Source: DASPMP01 sp035248725 (lineage in GTDB: Bacteria; Gemmatimonadota; Gemmatimonadetes; Gemmatimonadales; Gemmatimonadaceae). From it: a DNA stretch of 6,810 nt. This document shows positions 1-5,274 of this stretch, in pieces. Location: assembly GCA_035248725.1 (NCBI GenBank), contig DATFHG010000204.1, positions 1-6,810 on the forward strand, in the 5' to 3' direction. The notes below the pieces were generated by a model. It was not told the origin of the DNA. It saw only the letters and a program-made list of their open reading frames with translations, and searched no databases. Numbering within the stretch: position 1 is the first letter of the stretch; each line of letters opens with the position of its first letter. Made by a program: the position numbers and the translations under genes.

Positions 1-1
1 A

Positions 2-1415
2 AGCGCGCGACGCCGGTTCCTCGCCTCCATTCCCGCGGAGGCGTCCGACGCCATCCTCATCGAGGTCGCACAGCCCGTGGTACTCGCGGCCGACAGCCTC
101 ACGTCGAAACGCTCATCGGCGATCGGCGCGATGAGCGTCGCATCGGAGATCTACTACAACACCGTGATGAACTGCACCGCGGGGTTCAACGCGCAGCGGT
201 CGAACAACGTTCAGGGCGTATTCGACGGCCAGCGGTATCTCATCACGGCCGGGCACTGTACTAGCGTGTTCGCGGACTACGACGGGCTGCATTCTTCAAT
301 CCCAATGCCACGCGCGCCGACCGCGCGGTGGTGGGCACAGAATTTCGGGAAGCTCAGTATTTCCCGAGGTGGATGGGCACCAGCTGCCCCGCGTATGCCA
401 TCTGCTACTCCGACTGCCCCGATGGAGTGAAGTGCAGCCTCGCGGACGCCGCAATGATCAGGCTGGACGCCGGCTATTCGTGGTAGCCTGCAGCGATTCT
501 GCACCCGACATCGATGAGTCCGGACAGGGGCGTCACCCCGGGCTCGCTCGTGGTGAACCCATTCGCGCCATCCTGGACGGTGCAGGACTCCTCGATGTTG
601 TTCCCCGTCGGACAGGCGGTGTGCTACGTGGGGGTGGTGAGCGGATGGGTCTGCGGCCAGGTGACGAAGAAGAACTATGGCTCGCGCGTGCGTGACCCCA
701 AGACGCGCACGAACGACAAGTACGTGATTGGGATGACGGTAGTGAACATGAAGGTGCGTCTGGGCGACAGCGGCGCACCCGTGTTCTCCGAGGGCCTCGC
801 TGCCATGCAGCGACTGGCGAGAATCGTCGTGGCCACCGATGGCCTCAACGGATATTTCTCCGAGTACGCGTACATCGCGTACGTGCTGTTGTACCGCGAC
901 CAGCAAGCCATCTGTGGCGCGAATCCCAGCTGCTTCATCCAGTTCAGCGTGTCGAATCCATCCGCGTCGTACTACGACCCGCCGCCGATCGATGACGGTG
1001 GCGGCGACCCCTGTGCCCGGATCGTGTGTCCCACGCTGAGAGGCGATTCGCTGCGGTTGGTCGCGATTCCCGCGACGATCGACTCCGCGGAGCAGCTCGT
1101 GGCCGGCGTGCGAGCGATCAACGCGTCGACCGCTGACATCACGGTGACGTCAGGTGGCTGCGGCGTTCATGTATCCCTGTATCGCGTGGGTGACACCACC
1201 GCCGCGTGGGACTCGGACCGGCAGCATTCGTGTTGTGTCCGGCCGTGCGCACGGACACACGCATCGCCGCGTCCCGATATCGGGATTTCACCTTCAGCTT
1301 CCCGGTCGCGGAGTTGCGACGCGAGGGCGTCGCTCCTGGCCCGTATCAGGTGGAGGTGCGGCTCGTCGGTGCCGCCGGGCCCGAGCTCAGCGCCGGCGAG
1401 GTAAAATTGCCATGA
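2..1415 (+). pseudogene. Streptogrisin/alpha-lytic-like secreted serine protease, 5'-partial, frame broken three times
   Basis: Fragments of one chymotrypsin-fold (PA clan) serine endopeptidase can be read in sequence. Frame 2 runs from the left edge to about 286 and carries CTAGFNA and TAGHC, with the catalytic His codon at 254-256. Frame 1 then continues (FFNPNATRADRAVVG) with the likely catalytic Asp in LADAAMIRLDAG (445-447), meets an in-frame TAG at 484-486, and goes on to GDSGAPVF with the nucleophile Ser at 769-771. After about 1210 the reading moves to frame 3 and ends at TGA 1413-1415. One extra G in the GGG at 284-286 and one in the GGG at 1208-1210 would restore the frame. The part before His resembles the end of a pro-region, so the start lies upstream of the window. 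After a D-D-G-G-G linker (about 990-1010) comes a beta-rich C-terminal domain. Protease identity is strong. Whether the breaks are real mutations or assembly errors is undecided. Confidence 0.8.
1045..1415 (+). other. C-terminal beta-sandwich domain of the protease, possibly BsuPI-like
   Basis: After the protease domain and a short D-D-G-G-G linker, the reading LRLVAIPATIDSAEQLVAG starts a second domain. It continues in another frame as RYRDFTFSFPVAEL and ends with PGPYQVEVRLVG. The alternating hydrophobic strands and the closing G-x-Y-x-[VL]-x-[VA]-x-L pattern resemble immunoglobulin-like or BsuPI (intracellular proteinase inhibitor) sandwich domains. Cysteines near the GGCGVHVSLYR and FVLCPAVRTD segments could form a disulphide. 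An appended accessory domain on a secreted protease would plausibly bind substrate or the cell surface. The fold assignment is an inference from strand pattern only. Confidence 0.4.
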
Positions 1416-1514
1416 GCAGCAACCGTAGCACGCCGTGGCCTCGACGTGGACAAACTACGCGCCTGGCGAATATGGAAGCGGGTTCGCCGACGGCCTATGC
1501 CGCTCCCACGCTTG
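1416..1514. other. Short convergent gap, nothing recognised
   Basis: These 99 bases lie between the protease stop and the stop of the minus-strand VOC gene. An ATG overlaps the protease stop (ATGA at 1412-1415), but the reading from it crosses the VOC gene antisense and has no recognisable motif or family resemblance. No clear hairpin followed by a T run was seen, so no terminator is called. Confidence 0.5.
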
Positions 1515-1919
1515 CTACGTCGGCCGCACGGCATGGAGCAGCATCCATGACGTGCCAAAGCGGTCGCGCAGCATCGCAAAGCGCTTGGCGAAAAACGTCT
1601 CCTCCATCTTCATGAAGATCTCGCCCCCCTCGCCGAGCACGCGATAGAGGCGCTCCGCTTCCTCCACGCTGTCCGTGGTGAGCGTGAGGTACGCGCTCCG
1701 CATCCCCTGCGCGCCGGGGATGTCCGCGCCCATGAGCGTCGCGTTGCCGATGTCGATGCGCGCGTGCAACACCTTGTCCTTCCACTCCGGCGGCAGGCTC
1801 GGATTGGGCGCCACGTTGTGACGCGTGAGGACCGTGATCTGGCCGTGCAGCTCCGCCTCGTAGAATCGGAACGCCGCCTCGCAGTTGCCCGGATAGTTGA
1901 CGTACGCGTCGAGTCGCAT
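1515..1919 (-). CDS. VOC-superfamily PhnB-like (glyoxalase-fold) protein
   Basis: This intact 134-residue protein has the layout of the PhnB-like branch of the vicinal oxygen chelate superfamily. It starts with MRLDAYVNYPGNCEAAFRFYE, which matches the typical opening of these proteins, where a beta strand leads into the A-x-x-F-Y motif. A variable loop follows (SLPPEWKDKV, residues 41-50). Then come the second-half landmarks HARIDIGNATLMGAD (52-66), a helix rich in E and A that precedes LYRVLGEGGEI (91-101), and DRFGTSWML (119-127) at the end. The length is usual for the family. Members are mostly of unknown substrate and are often annotated as glyoxalase/bleomycin-resistance or 3-demethylubiquinone methyltransferase-like proteins; a specific reaction cannot be assigned. 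The ATG at 1917-1919 was chosen over an in-frame GTG at 1947-1949 because it starts exactly at the domain. No strong Shine-Dalgarno sequence precedes it. The protein has no signal peptide, so it is cytoplasmic. Confidence 0.88.
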   Translation of the reverse strand: MRLDAYVNYPGNCEAAFRFYEAELHGQITVLTRHNVAPNPSLPPEWKDKVLHARIDIGNATLMGADIPGAQGMRSAYLTLTTDSVEEAERLYRVLGEGGEIFMKMEETFFAKRFAMLRDRFGTSWMLLHAVRPT

Positions 1920-1920
1920 C

Positions 1921-2275
1921 CCGAATGTTAGCGGGCACGTCGACGGCACGATGAATGGGGCGCACGAGTTCGACGTGCCCGTCGGCTGGACGGTGGACGT
2001 GCGGTTCCGGAACCGCGACTCGGCGCCCTACTCGGCGCGTGTGGTTCCCCCGTCGACGACGTATTCGCTCACGCTGGCGCCGCCGGCATTCGCCGACGCC
2101 GAGACGTCGCGCGCGGACGTCGGCATTCGTTCCCGGAGCGGGGGATGAGTTCCGCTTCAAGGCCGATCGTGCGGGCGATTTCGTGCTGGCGTGCGCGGTG
2201 CCAGGCCACGCGAGCGCGGGGATGTTCGTTCGCCTGCGAGTGATTCCCAATCTGACGTCACCCACCTTCCATTAG
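1921..2275 (+). pseudogene. Sulfocyanin-like cupredoxin remnant, truncated and frameshifted
   Basis: The plus strand encodes a recognisable blue-copper (cupredoxin, sulfocyanin-like) domain in two frames. Frame 1 gives GTMNGAHEFDVPVGWTVDVR, then FRNRDSAPYSARVV and PPAFADAE. Frame 2 gives FVPGAGDEFRFKADRAGDFV and CAVPGHASAGMFVRLRV and stops at TAG 2273-2275. The Cys (2192-2194), His (2207-2209) and Met (2222-2224) spacing C-x4-H-x4-M is that of a type 1 copper site. The usual first ligand, the His of a P-H-S motif after N-x-D, reads as Tyr (TAC 2029-2031). No signal peptide or good start exists: the coding reading runs straight into the divergent VOC start codon at 1919. The frames can be joined by removing one G, either in the GGGGG at 2140-2144 or the GG at 2122-2123. 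The family call is fairly firm. That it is a dead relic is inferred from the missing head, the frame break and the lost ligand together. Confidence 0.68.
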
Positions 2276-2293
2276 TCGGATAGGCACGGGTTT

Positions 2294-2428
2294 CTCTGTC
2301 GAAAGTGTGACGCGGATGAACGCGGATTGAGCTGATGAACGCGGAAGGAATTGAAATGAAACAAACCCAATAACATTCCGCGTTCTTCCGCTCGATCAGC
2401 GTTCATCCGCGTCAGGCTTCCGTCAGAG
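2294..2428. repeat. Long imperfect inverted repeat of GATGAACGCGGA-type units
   Basis: The arm at 2294-2348 is closely matched by the reverse complement of 2374-2428. The 41-base core arms (2308-2348 and 2374-2414) agree at most positions. The loop of about 25 bases (2349-2373) is A-rich. The left arm also contains the direct repeat GATGAACGCGGA at 2315-2326 and 2334-2345, 19 bases apart. The arms are G/C-rich, and the unit recalls the short dispersed 'gatgaacgcgga' type repeats seen in intergenic regions of many bacteria (from memory, not searched). It fills the gap between the cupredoxin remnant and the channel gene. It could form a large hairpin in DNA or RNA, and may be a REP/MITE-like mobile unit or act as a transcription barrier. 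Confidence 0.8.
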
Positions 2429-2499
2429 AAGTCATGCACGGCACCACACGTCATACTCCTGTCCCCATATTGAACCCAACGCCAAAGACGGGGGAACAG

Positions 2500-2664
2500 G
2501 TGGACGACAGGCAGACGCTGGAGGTCGAGCGCTACAAGCTCGCGCGACGCATTCACCGCGCACTCGCCAAGCCGATGACGGTGCTCGGCCTCGTCTGGCT
2601 CGTGCTGCTCGTGCTCGACCTCACCCGCGGCCTGTCACCCTTCCTGCGCACGGTGAACTGGTGA
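2500..2664 (+). CDS. Voltage-gated-type ion channel, N-terminal fragment (S1 helix)
   Basis: This 54-residue reading has a charged cytoplasmic start (LEVERYKLARRIHRAL) and then one strong hydrophobic helix, MTVLGLVWLVLLVLDL. This is the expected S1 segment of a six-transmembrane channel whose other five helices follow in the next reading frame. It ends LRTVNW at TGA 2662-2664, overlapping the GTG of the downstream piece by four bases. Adding one G to the GG at 2660-2661 gives a continuous protein reading NWVIWGLFVVQF, which fits S1-loop-S2. I therefore take it as the front of a single split gene. The GTG at 2500 has a GGGGGA just upstream. An in-frame ATG at 2434, which directly follows the inverted repeat, is the alternative start and would add 22 residues of low-complexity-like sequence. 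Confidence 0.62.
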   Translation: MDDRQTLEVERYKLARRIHRALAKPMTVLGLVWLVLLVLDLTRGLSPFLRTVNW

Positions 2665-3287
2665 TCTGGGGACTGTTCGTCGTCCAGTTCATCGTCGAGC
2701 TCAGCGTCGCCCCCAAACGCATCGCCTATATAAGGAAGCACTGGATCACGGGCGTCGCGCTCCTGATTCCCGCGGCGCGACTGCTCACCGTGTTCCGGGC
2801 CCTGCGCGCGCTCGCCGCGCTGCGCGGCGTGCGGCTCGTACGCGTGATCGCGGGCGCCAATCGCAGCATGCGCGCGCTGGGGAGCATGATGAGCCGGCGC
2901 GGCCTCGGCTACGCGCTCTCATTGTCTGCTGCCGTCGCACTCGCCGGCGCGGCCGGCATGGACACCTTCGAGCGCGGCGTCCAGGGCAGCACCATCCACG
3001 GTTTCGGCTCGGCGCTCTGGTGGACCGCGATGACGCTCACCACCATGGGCTCCGACTACTTCCCGCGCACGCCGGAAGGACGGCTCCTGTGCCTGCTGCT
3101 CGCGATCTACGGCTTCGCCGTGTTCGGGTACATCACCGCCATCATCGCCAGCTTCTTCGTCGCGCGCGACGCCGACCAGGACGAGGGCGACGTCGCAGGC
3201 GCCAAGCAGATGAAGCGGCTCGAAGCCGAAGTCGCCCGCGTGCACCAGCGGCTCGACGACATCGCCAACGCGCTCGCTCGCCGCTGA
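2661..3287 (+). CDS. Voltage-gated-type ion channel, main part (S2-S6, atypical pore)
   Basis: This 208-residue reading contains S2 (VIWGLFVVQFIVELSVA, residues 1-17), S3 (WITGVALLIPA, 28-38) and an S4-like helix with spaced arginines (RLLTVFRALRALAALRGVRL, 40-59). S5 is at about 83-99, the pore helix and filter at 116-135, and S6 at LLCLLLAIYGFAVFGYITAI (142-161), continuing into IASFFV. An acidic linker follows, then a short coiled coil (MKRLEAEVARVHQRLDDIAN, 184-203) likely to help tetramerise. The order is that of a tetrameric Kv-type cation channel of the inner membrane. The filter reads T127-T-M-G-S-D-Y-F-P instead of T-x-G-Y-G-D, so potassium selectivity should not be assumed. No Shine-Dalgarno sequence precedes the GTG at 2661, and S1 is in the overlapping upstream fragment, so the intact gene probably ran about 2500-3287. 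Channel identity is strong; ion preference is unknown. Confidence 0.82.
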   Translation: MIWGLFVVQFIVELSVAPKRIAYIRKHWITGVALLIPAARLLTVFRALRALAALRGVRLVRVIAGANRSMRALGSMMSRRGLGYALSLSAAVALAGAAGMDTFERGVQGSTIHGFGSALWWTAMTLTTMGSDYFPRTPEGRLLCLLLAIYGFAVFGYITAIIASFFVARDADQDEGDVAGAKQMKRLEAEVARVHQRLDDIANALARR

Positions 3288-3292
3288 TCCTG

Positions 3293-3320
3293 GTCATCCC
3301 GAGCGTAGCGAGGGATCTGC
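3293..3320. repeat. Dispersed-repeat-like element between convergent genes
   Basis: Between the channel stop (3287) and the YceI stop (3323) lies GTCATCCCGAGCGTAGCG followed by AGGGATCTGC. This resembles the 'GTCATCCCGAGCGnAGCGAGGGATCT' class of short repeats that I recall as scattered between genes in many GC-rich bacterial genomes; the match is from memory and not searched. ATCCC and GGGAT at its ends can pair as a 5-base stem, with a second small stem inside. Its place between two convergent genes would suit a two-way transcription end, but no T run follows, so this role is only possible. Confidence 0.55.
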
Positions 3321-3322
3321 AC

Positions 3323-4279
3323 TCAGCGCACGCGACGCGCGATCTCCATCGCCCACGTGTTGTACGGGTCTGTGTCCAGCGCTCGGCGCGCGGTCGCGCG
3401 CGCGGCCGCCTTGTCCCCCGCCACTTCCTGCGCGTGCGCGAGCGCGGCCAGCATTCGTGACGACCTGGGAATCGCGGCGGCACCGAACGTCAGCACCTGC
3501 AGCGCCTCGCGCGGCTTGCCCCGTGTCAGCAACGCCGCGCCGAGCTGGCTGAAGTCCCAGTCGGCATCCTTGAGCGTGTCGGGCGACTGCGCCACCATGC
3601 GCCTGAATGGCGCGAGCACGCTGTCCGTGCCCACGGCAGCGATCTTCGTGATGACGCGGTCGTACGTGGTGCTCCGCGTGTAGTCGGGATCCCACGCTTC
3701 CACGTCGAGCGTGATGTCGACCGAGTCGGCCATGGACGCGCTGCGCACCGCGTCGAACCACGGGTTGAACGTCGCGCCACCCATGATCCCGAAGTCTCTC
3801 CGATCCAGCCGCACGCTTCCGCTGAAGAACAGGAGACTCGAGCCGTGCGGCTCCTCCATTTGCGTCCCCACCTGGTGGAAGGGAATCACGATCTCGCGCG
3901 TGACGCCGTGCATCGCGAGCGTGCCGGCCGCCGCGAACCCGTTCGCGGCACGCGTCACCCGGGTGCTCTGGAACACGATGTACGGATACTTCTCCGCGTC
4001 GAAGAAGTCGGAGCTGCGCAGGTGTTCGTCGCGATGCGCGGAGCCGGTCGACAGCCCCTTCACCGGAATGGCGATGGAGATCGACGATTGCGTCAGATCG
4101 CGCGCGTCGTACGCCAGCGTCCCGCGCACGTCGTCGAACCGGCCGCGCACCGGGAAGCGGAGGAAGCCGATCGCGAACGAGATGTCCGAGTGCGCGGCCT
4201 CGATCTGGAAGTCGCGCGTCTGGGCCGCGGCGGGGAGGGCAATCACGGCGGCGGCCAGGGGGCAGACAATACGTCTCAT
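3323..4279 (-). CDS. Secreted YceI-family protein with TPR-like C-terminal extension
   Basis: This is a 318-residue protein. Residues 1-19 are a signal peptide (MRRIVCPLAAAVIALPAAAQ) with cleavage near A-A-Q. Residues about 23-196 form a YceI lipocalin-like beta barrel, with the family's hallmark HLRSSDFFDAEKYPYIVFQS (86-105) and the late LDRRDFGI (158-165). YceI proteins are periplasmic and bind isoprenoid or other amphipathic lipids; what this one binds is not readable. The usual family length is near 190 residues, and the extra 120 here (about 197-318) are helical. They include LGAALLTRGKPREALQVL (247-264) and ALAHAQEVAGDKAAARATAR (279-298), followed by ALDTDPYNTWA (300-310), which is the spacing and composition of tetratricopeptide repeats. 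The ATG is preceded by AGGA (4284-4287, complement). The gene is divergent from the SnoaL-cupin gene and convergent with the channel. Confidence 0.9.
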   Translation of the reverse strand: MRRIVCPLAAAVIALPAAAQTRDFQIEAAHSDISFAIGFLRFPVRGRFDDVRGTLAYDARDLTQSSISIAIPVKGLSTGSAHRDEHLRSSDFFDAEKYPYIVFQSTRVTRAANGFAAAGTLAMHGVTREIVIPFHQVGTQMEEPHGSSLLFFSGSVRLDRRDFGIMGGATFNPWFDAVRSASMADSVDITLDVEAWDPDYTRSTTYDRVITKIAAVGTDSVLAPFRRMVAQSPDTLKDADWDFSQLGAALLTRGKPREALQVLTFGAAAIPRSSRMLAALAHAQEVAGDKAAARATARRALDTDPYNTWAMEIARRVR

Positions 4280-4283
4280 GTGA

Positions 4284-4287
4284 TCCT
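4284..4287 (-). promoter_or_regulatory. Ribosome binding site of the YceI gene
   Basis: AGGA on the minus strand lies four bases before the ATG at 4277-4279. It supports that start, which also begins a clean signal peptide. Confidence 0.55.
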
Positions 4288-4319
4288 AACGCCGCGAAGC
4301 GCCGAAAGATTACATCTGC

Positions 4320-4325
4320 TACCTT
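4320..4325 (+). promoter_or_regulatory. Candidate -10 box for the SnoaL-cupin gene
   Basis: TACCTT preceded by TGC gives an extended -10 like element (TGCTACCTT, 4317-4325) in the 122-base gap between the divergent YceI and SnoaL-cupin genes. No convincing -35 box was found at the usual distance, and a transcript from here would have a leader of about 70 bases. This is a weak prediction. Confidence 0.25.
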
Positions 4326-4391
4326 GCGCGCGCGCCGCTCACACTGCACATCAGGGAGCACACGGCGGTCCCACATTCCGCATTCCGAGCC

Positions 4392-4395
4392 GGAG
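4392..4395 (+). promoter_or_regulatory. Ribosome binding site deciding the SnoaL-cupin start
   Basis: GGAG is placed six bases before the ATG at 4402. It favours that ATG over an in-frame upstream start at 4324, whose added residues are arginine- and proline-rich and would hide the signal peptide. Confidence 0.6.
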
Positions 4396-4401
4396 CCTCC
4401 C

Positions 4402-5265
4402 ATGTCCAGTCGACGCCACCTGCCCGCGATCCTCCTGCTGACGGCCATCGCCACGCCACTCGCCGCGCAGAGTGCGGACGCGAAGGCGAAGGCCGCGATC
4501 GAGGCGTCCGCCGCACGCATGGTGGCGGCGGCGAACCGTGCCGACGCCGATGGCGTCGTGGCCGATCTCACACCCGACGCGCGCGTTCTGGTTGGAACCA
4601 CGCGGTTCGCGGGCCGCGAAGCATTTCGCGCCGCGACGGCGGCGCTGTACCGCGGCGTGCGCAGGCAGGACATCAGGATGGACGGGGCAACCACGCTCCT
4701 CTCGCCGACGTCCGCGGAGTACTCCGCCACGGGCACGTTCACGAGCATCGACACCAGCGGCGCATCGATGTCAGGCGCGGTGTCTGTGACGGCCGTGTAC
4801 CGCCTGGAGAAGGGCGCCTGGAAGGTCGCGAGCTTCCACGAGTCGGTCGCGCCGACGCCAGCCGTCGCGCAGGAAGGCGCGTCCGCGGCCGCCGCCGATG
4901 CCGCGAGCGCACACACGTCGTACCAGCCATCGGTCACCGCTGTCTTCCAGCCCGTTCCGGGCGCGCCGTACATCGCGAACGCGCAGCTGTATGGCGACGC
5001 GAACGCCGACGCGCCGCACGCCGAGTTCACGAAGTTCGCGCCGGGCGCGGACATGGGCCGCCACTTTCACACGAATACCGTGACGGTCGTCGTGCTCAAG
5101 GGTGCCTACCTCTATCGCGACGACGCCGGGGAGAAGCGGGTGGCGGCGGGGGATTGGCTGCGCATTCCCGGGGGGAAGGTGCACTGGAGCGGCGCGGACG
5201 CCAGCGAGGGCGCCGTCATCTACGTGCACATGGACCGGCGCATGGACCAGACGCAGGCGAAATGA
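4402..5265 (+). CDS. Secreted SnoaL/NTF2-like domain fused to a cupin
   Basis: This 287-residue exported protein has a signal peptide at 1-23 (MSSRRHLPAILLLTAIATPL then AAQ). Residues about 28-148 look like a SnoaL/DUF4440-type NTF2-like domain. An amphipathic helix (KAAIEASAARMVAAANRADA) is followed by D-x-V-V-A-D-L-T-P-D-A-R-V-L, and by paired strands ending in the typical Y-R-L-E-K-G-A-W-K-V-A-S-F-H. An alanine-rich linker (about 152-172) joins it to a cupin barrel (about 178-280). The cupin shows MGRHFHTNTVTVVVLKGAYL with metal-ligand-like His221 and His223, and a third His261 in GGKVHWSG. The Glu that many cupins place after H-x-H is absent. NTF2-like domains often bind small molecules and cupins often bind metal, but no reaction can be named. 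The start is set by GGAG at 4392. The stop lies 9 bases from the convergent propeller gene. Confidence 0.85.
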   Translation: MSSRRHLPAILLLTAIATPLAAQSADAKAKAAIEASAARMVAAANRADADGVVADLTPDARVLVGTTRFAGREAFRAATAALYRGVRRQDIRMDGATTLLSPTSAEYSATGTFTSIDTSGASMSGAVSVTAVYRLEKGAWKVASFHESVAPTPAVAQEGASAAAADAASAHTSYQPSVTAVFQPVPGAPYIANAQLYGDANADAPHAEFTKFAPGADMGRHFHTNTVTVVVLKGAYLYRDDAGEKRVAAGDWLRIPGGKVHWSGADASEGAVIYVHMDRRMDQTQAK

Positions 5266-5274
5266 ACCGTCCGG

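Noticed and set aside
277..906. Long open reading on the minus strand opposite the protease
   Set aside because: Rich in His and Arg with no family resemblance; it is the antisense of the protease, whose catalytic motifs are on the plus strand.
1412..1615. Small gene starting at the ATGA overlap after the protease
   Set aside because: The product is Ser/Arg/Ala-rich without family features and mostly overlaps the intact VOC gene antisense.
1495..2265. 256-codon minus-strand reading spanning the VOC gene and the cupredoxin remnant
   Set aside because: Arg-rich product without motifs; the VOC frame and the cupredoxin frames explain the same bases.
2725..2740. TATATAAGGA here and its complement TCCTTATATA near 6510 as a shared site
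   Set aside because: Both lie inside coding frames that need these codons, and two copies 3.8 kb apart in opposite sense have no other support.
3294..5054. 586-codon open reading on the minus strand across YceI and the SnoaL-cupin gene
   Set aside because: It is a high-GC shadow: it covers two genes on opposite strands that both have signal peptides and clear domain motifs, while its own product has low-complexity Ala/Arg content.
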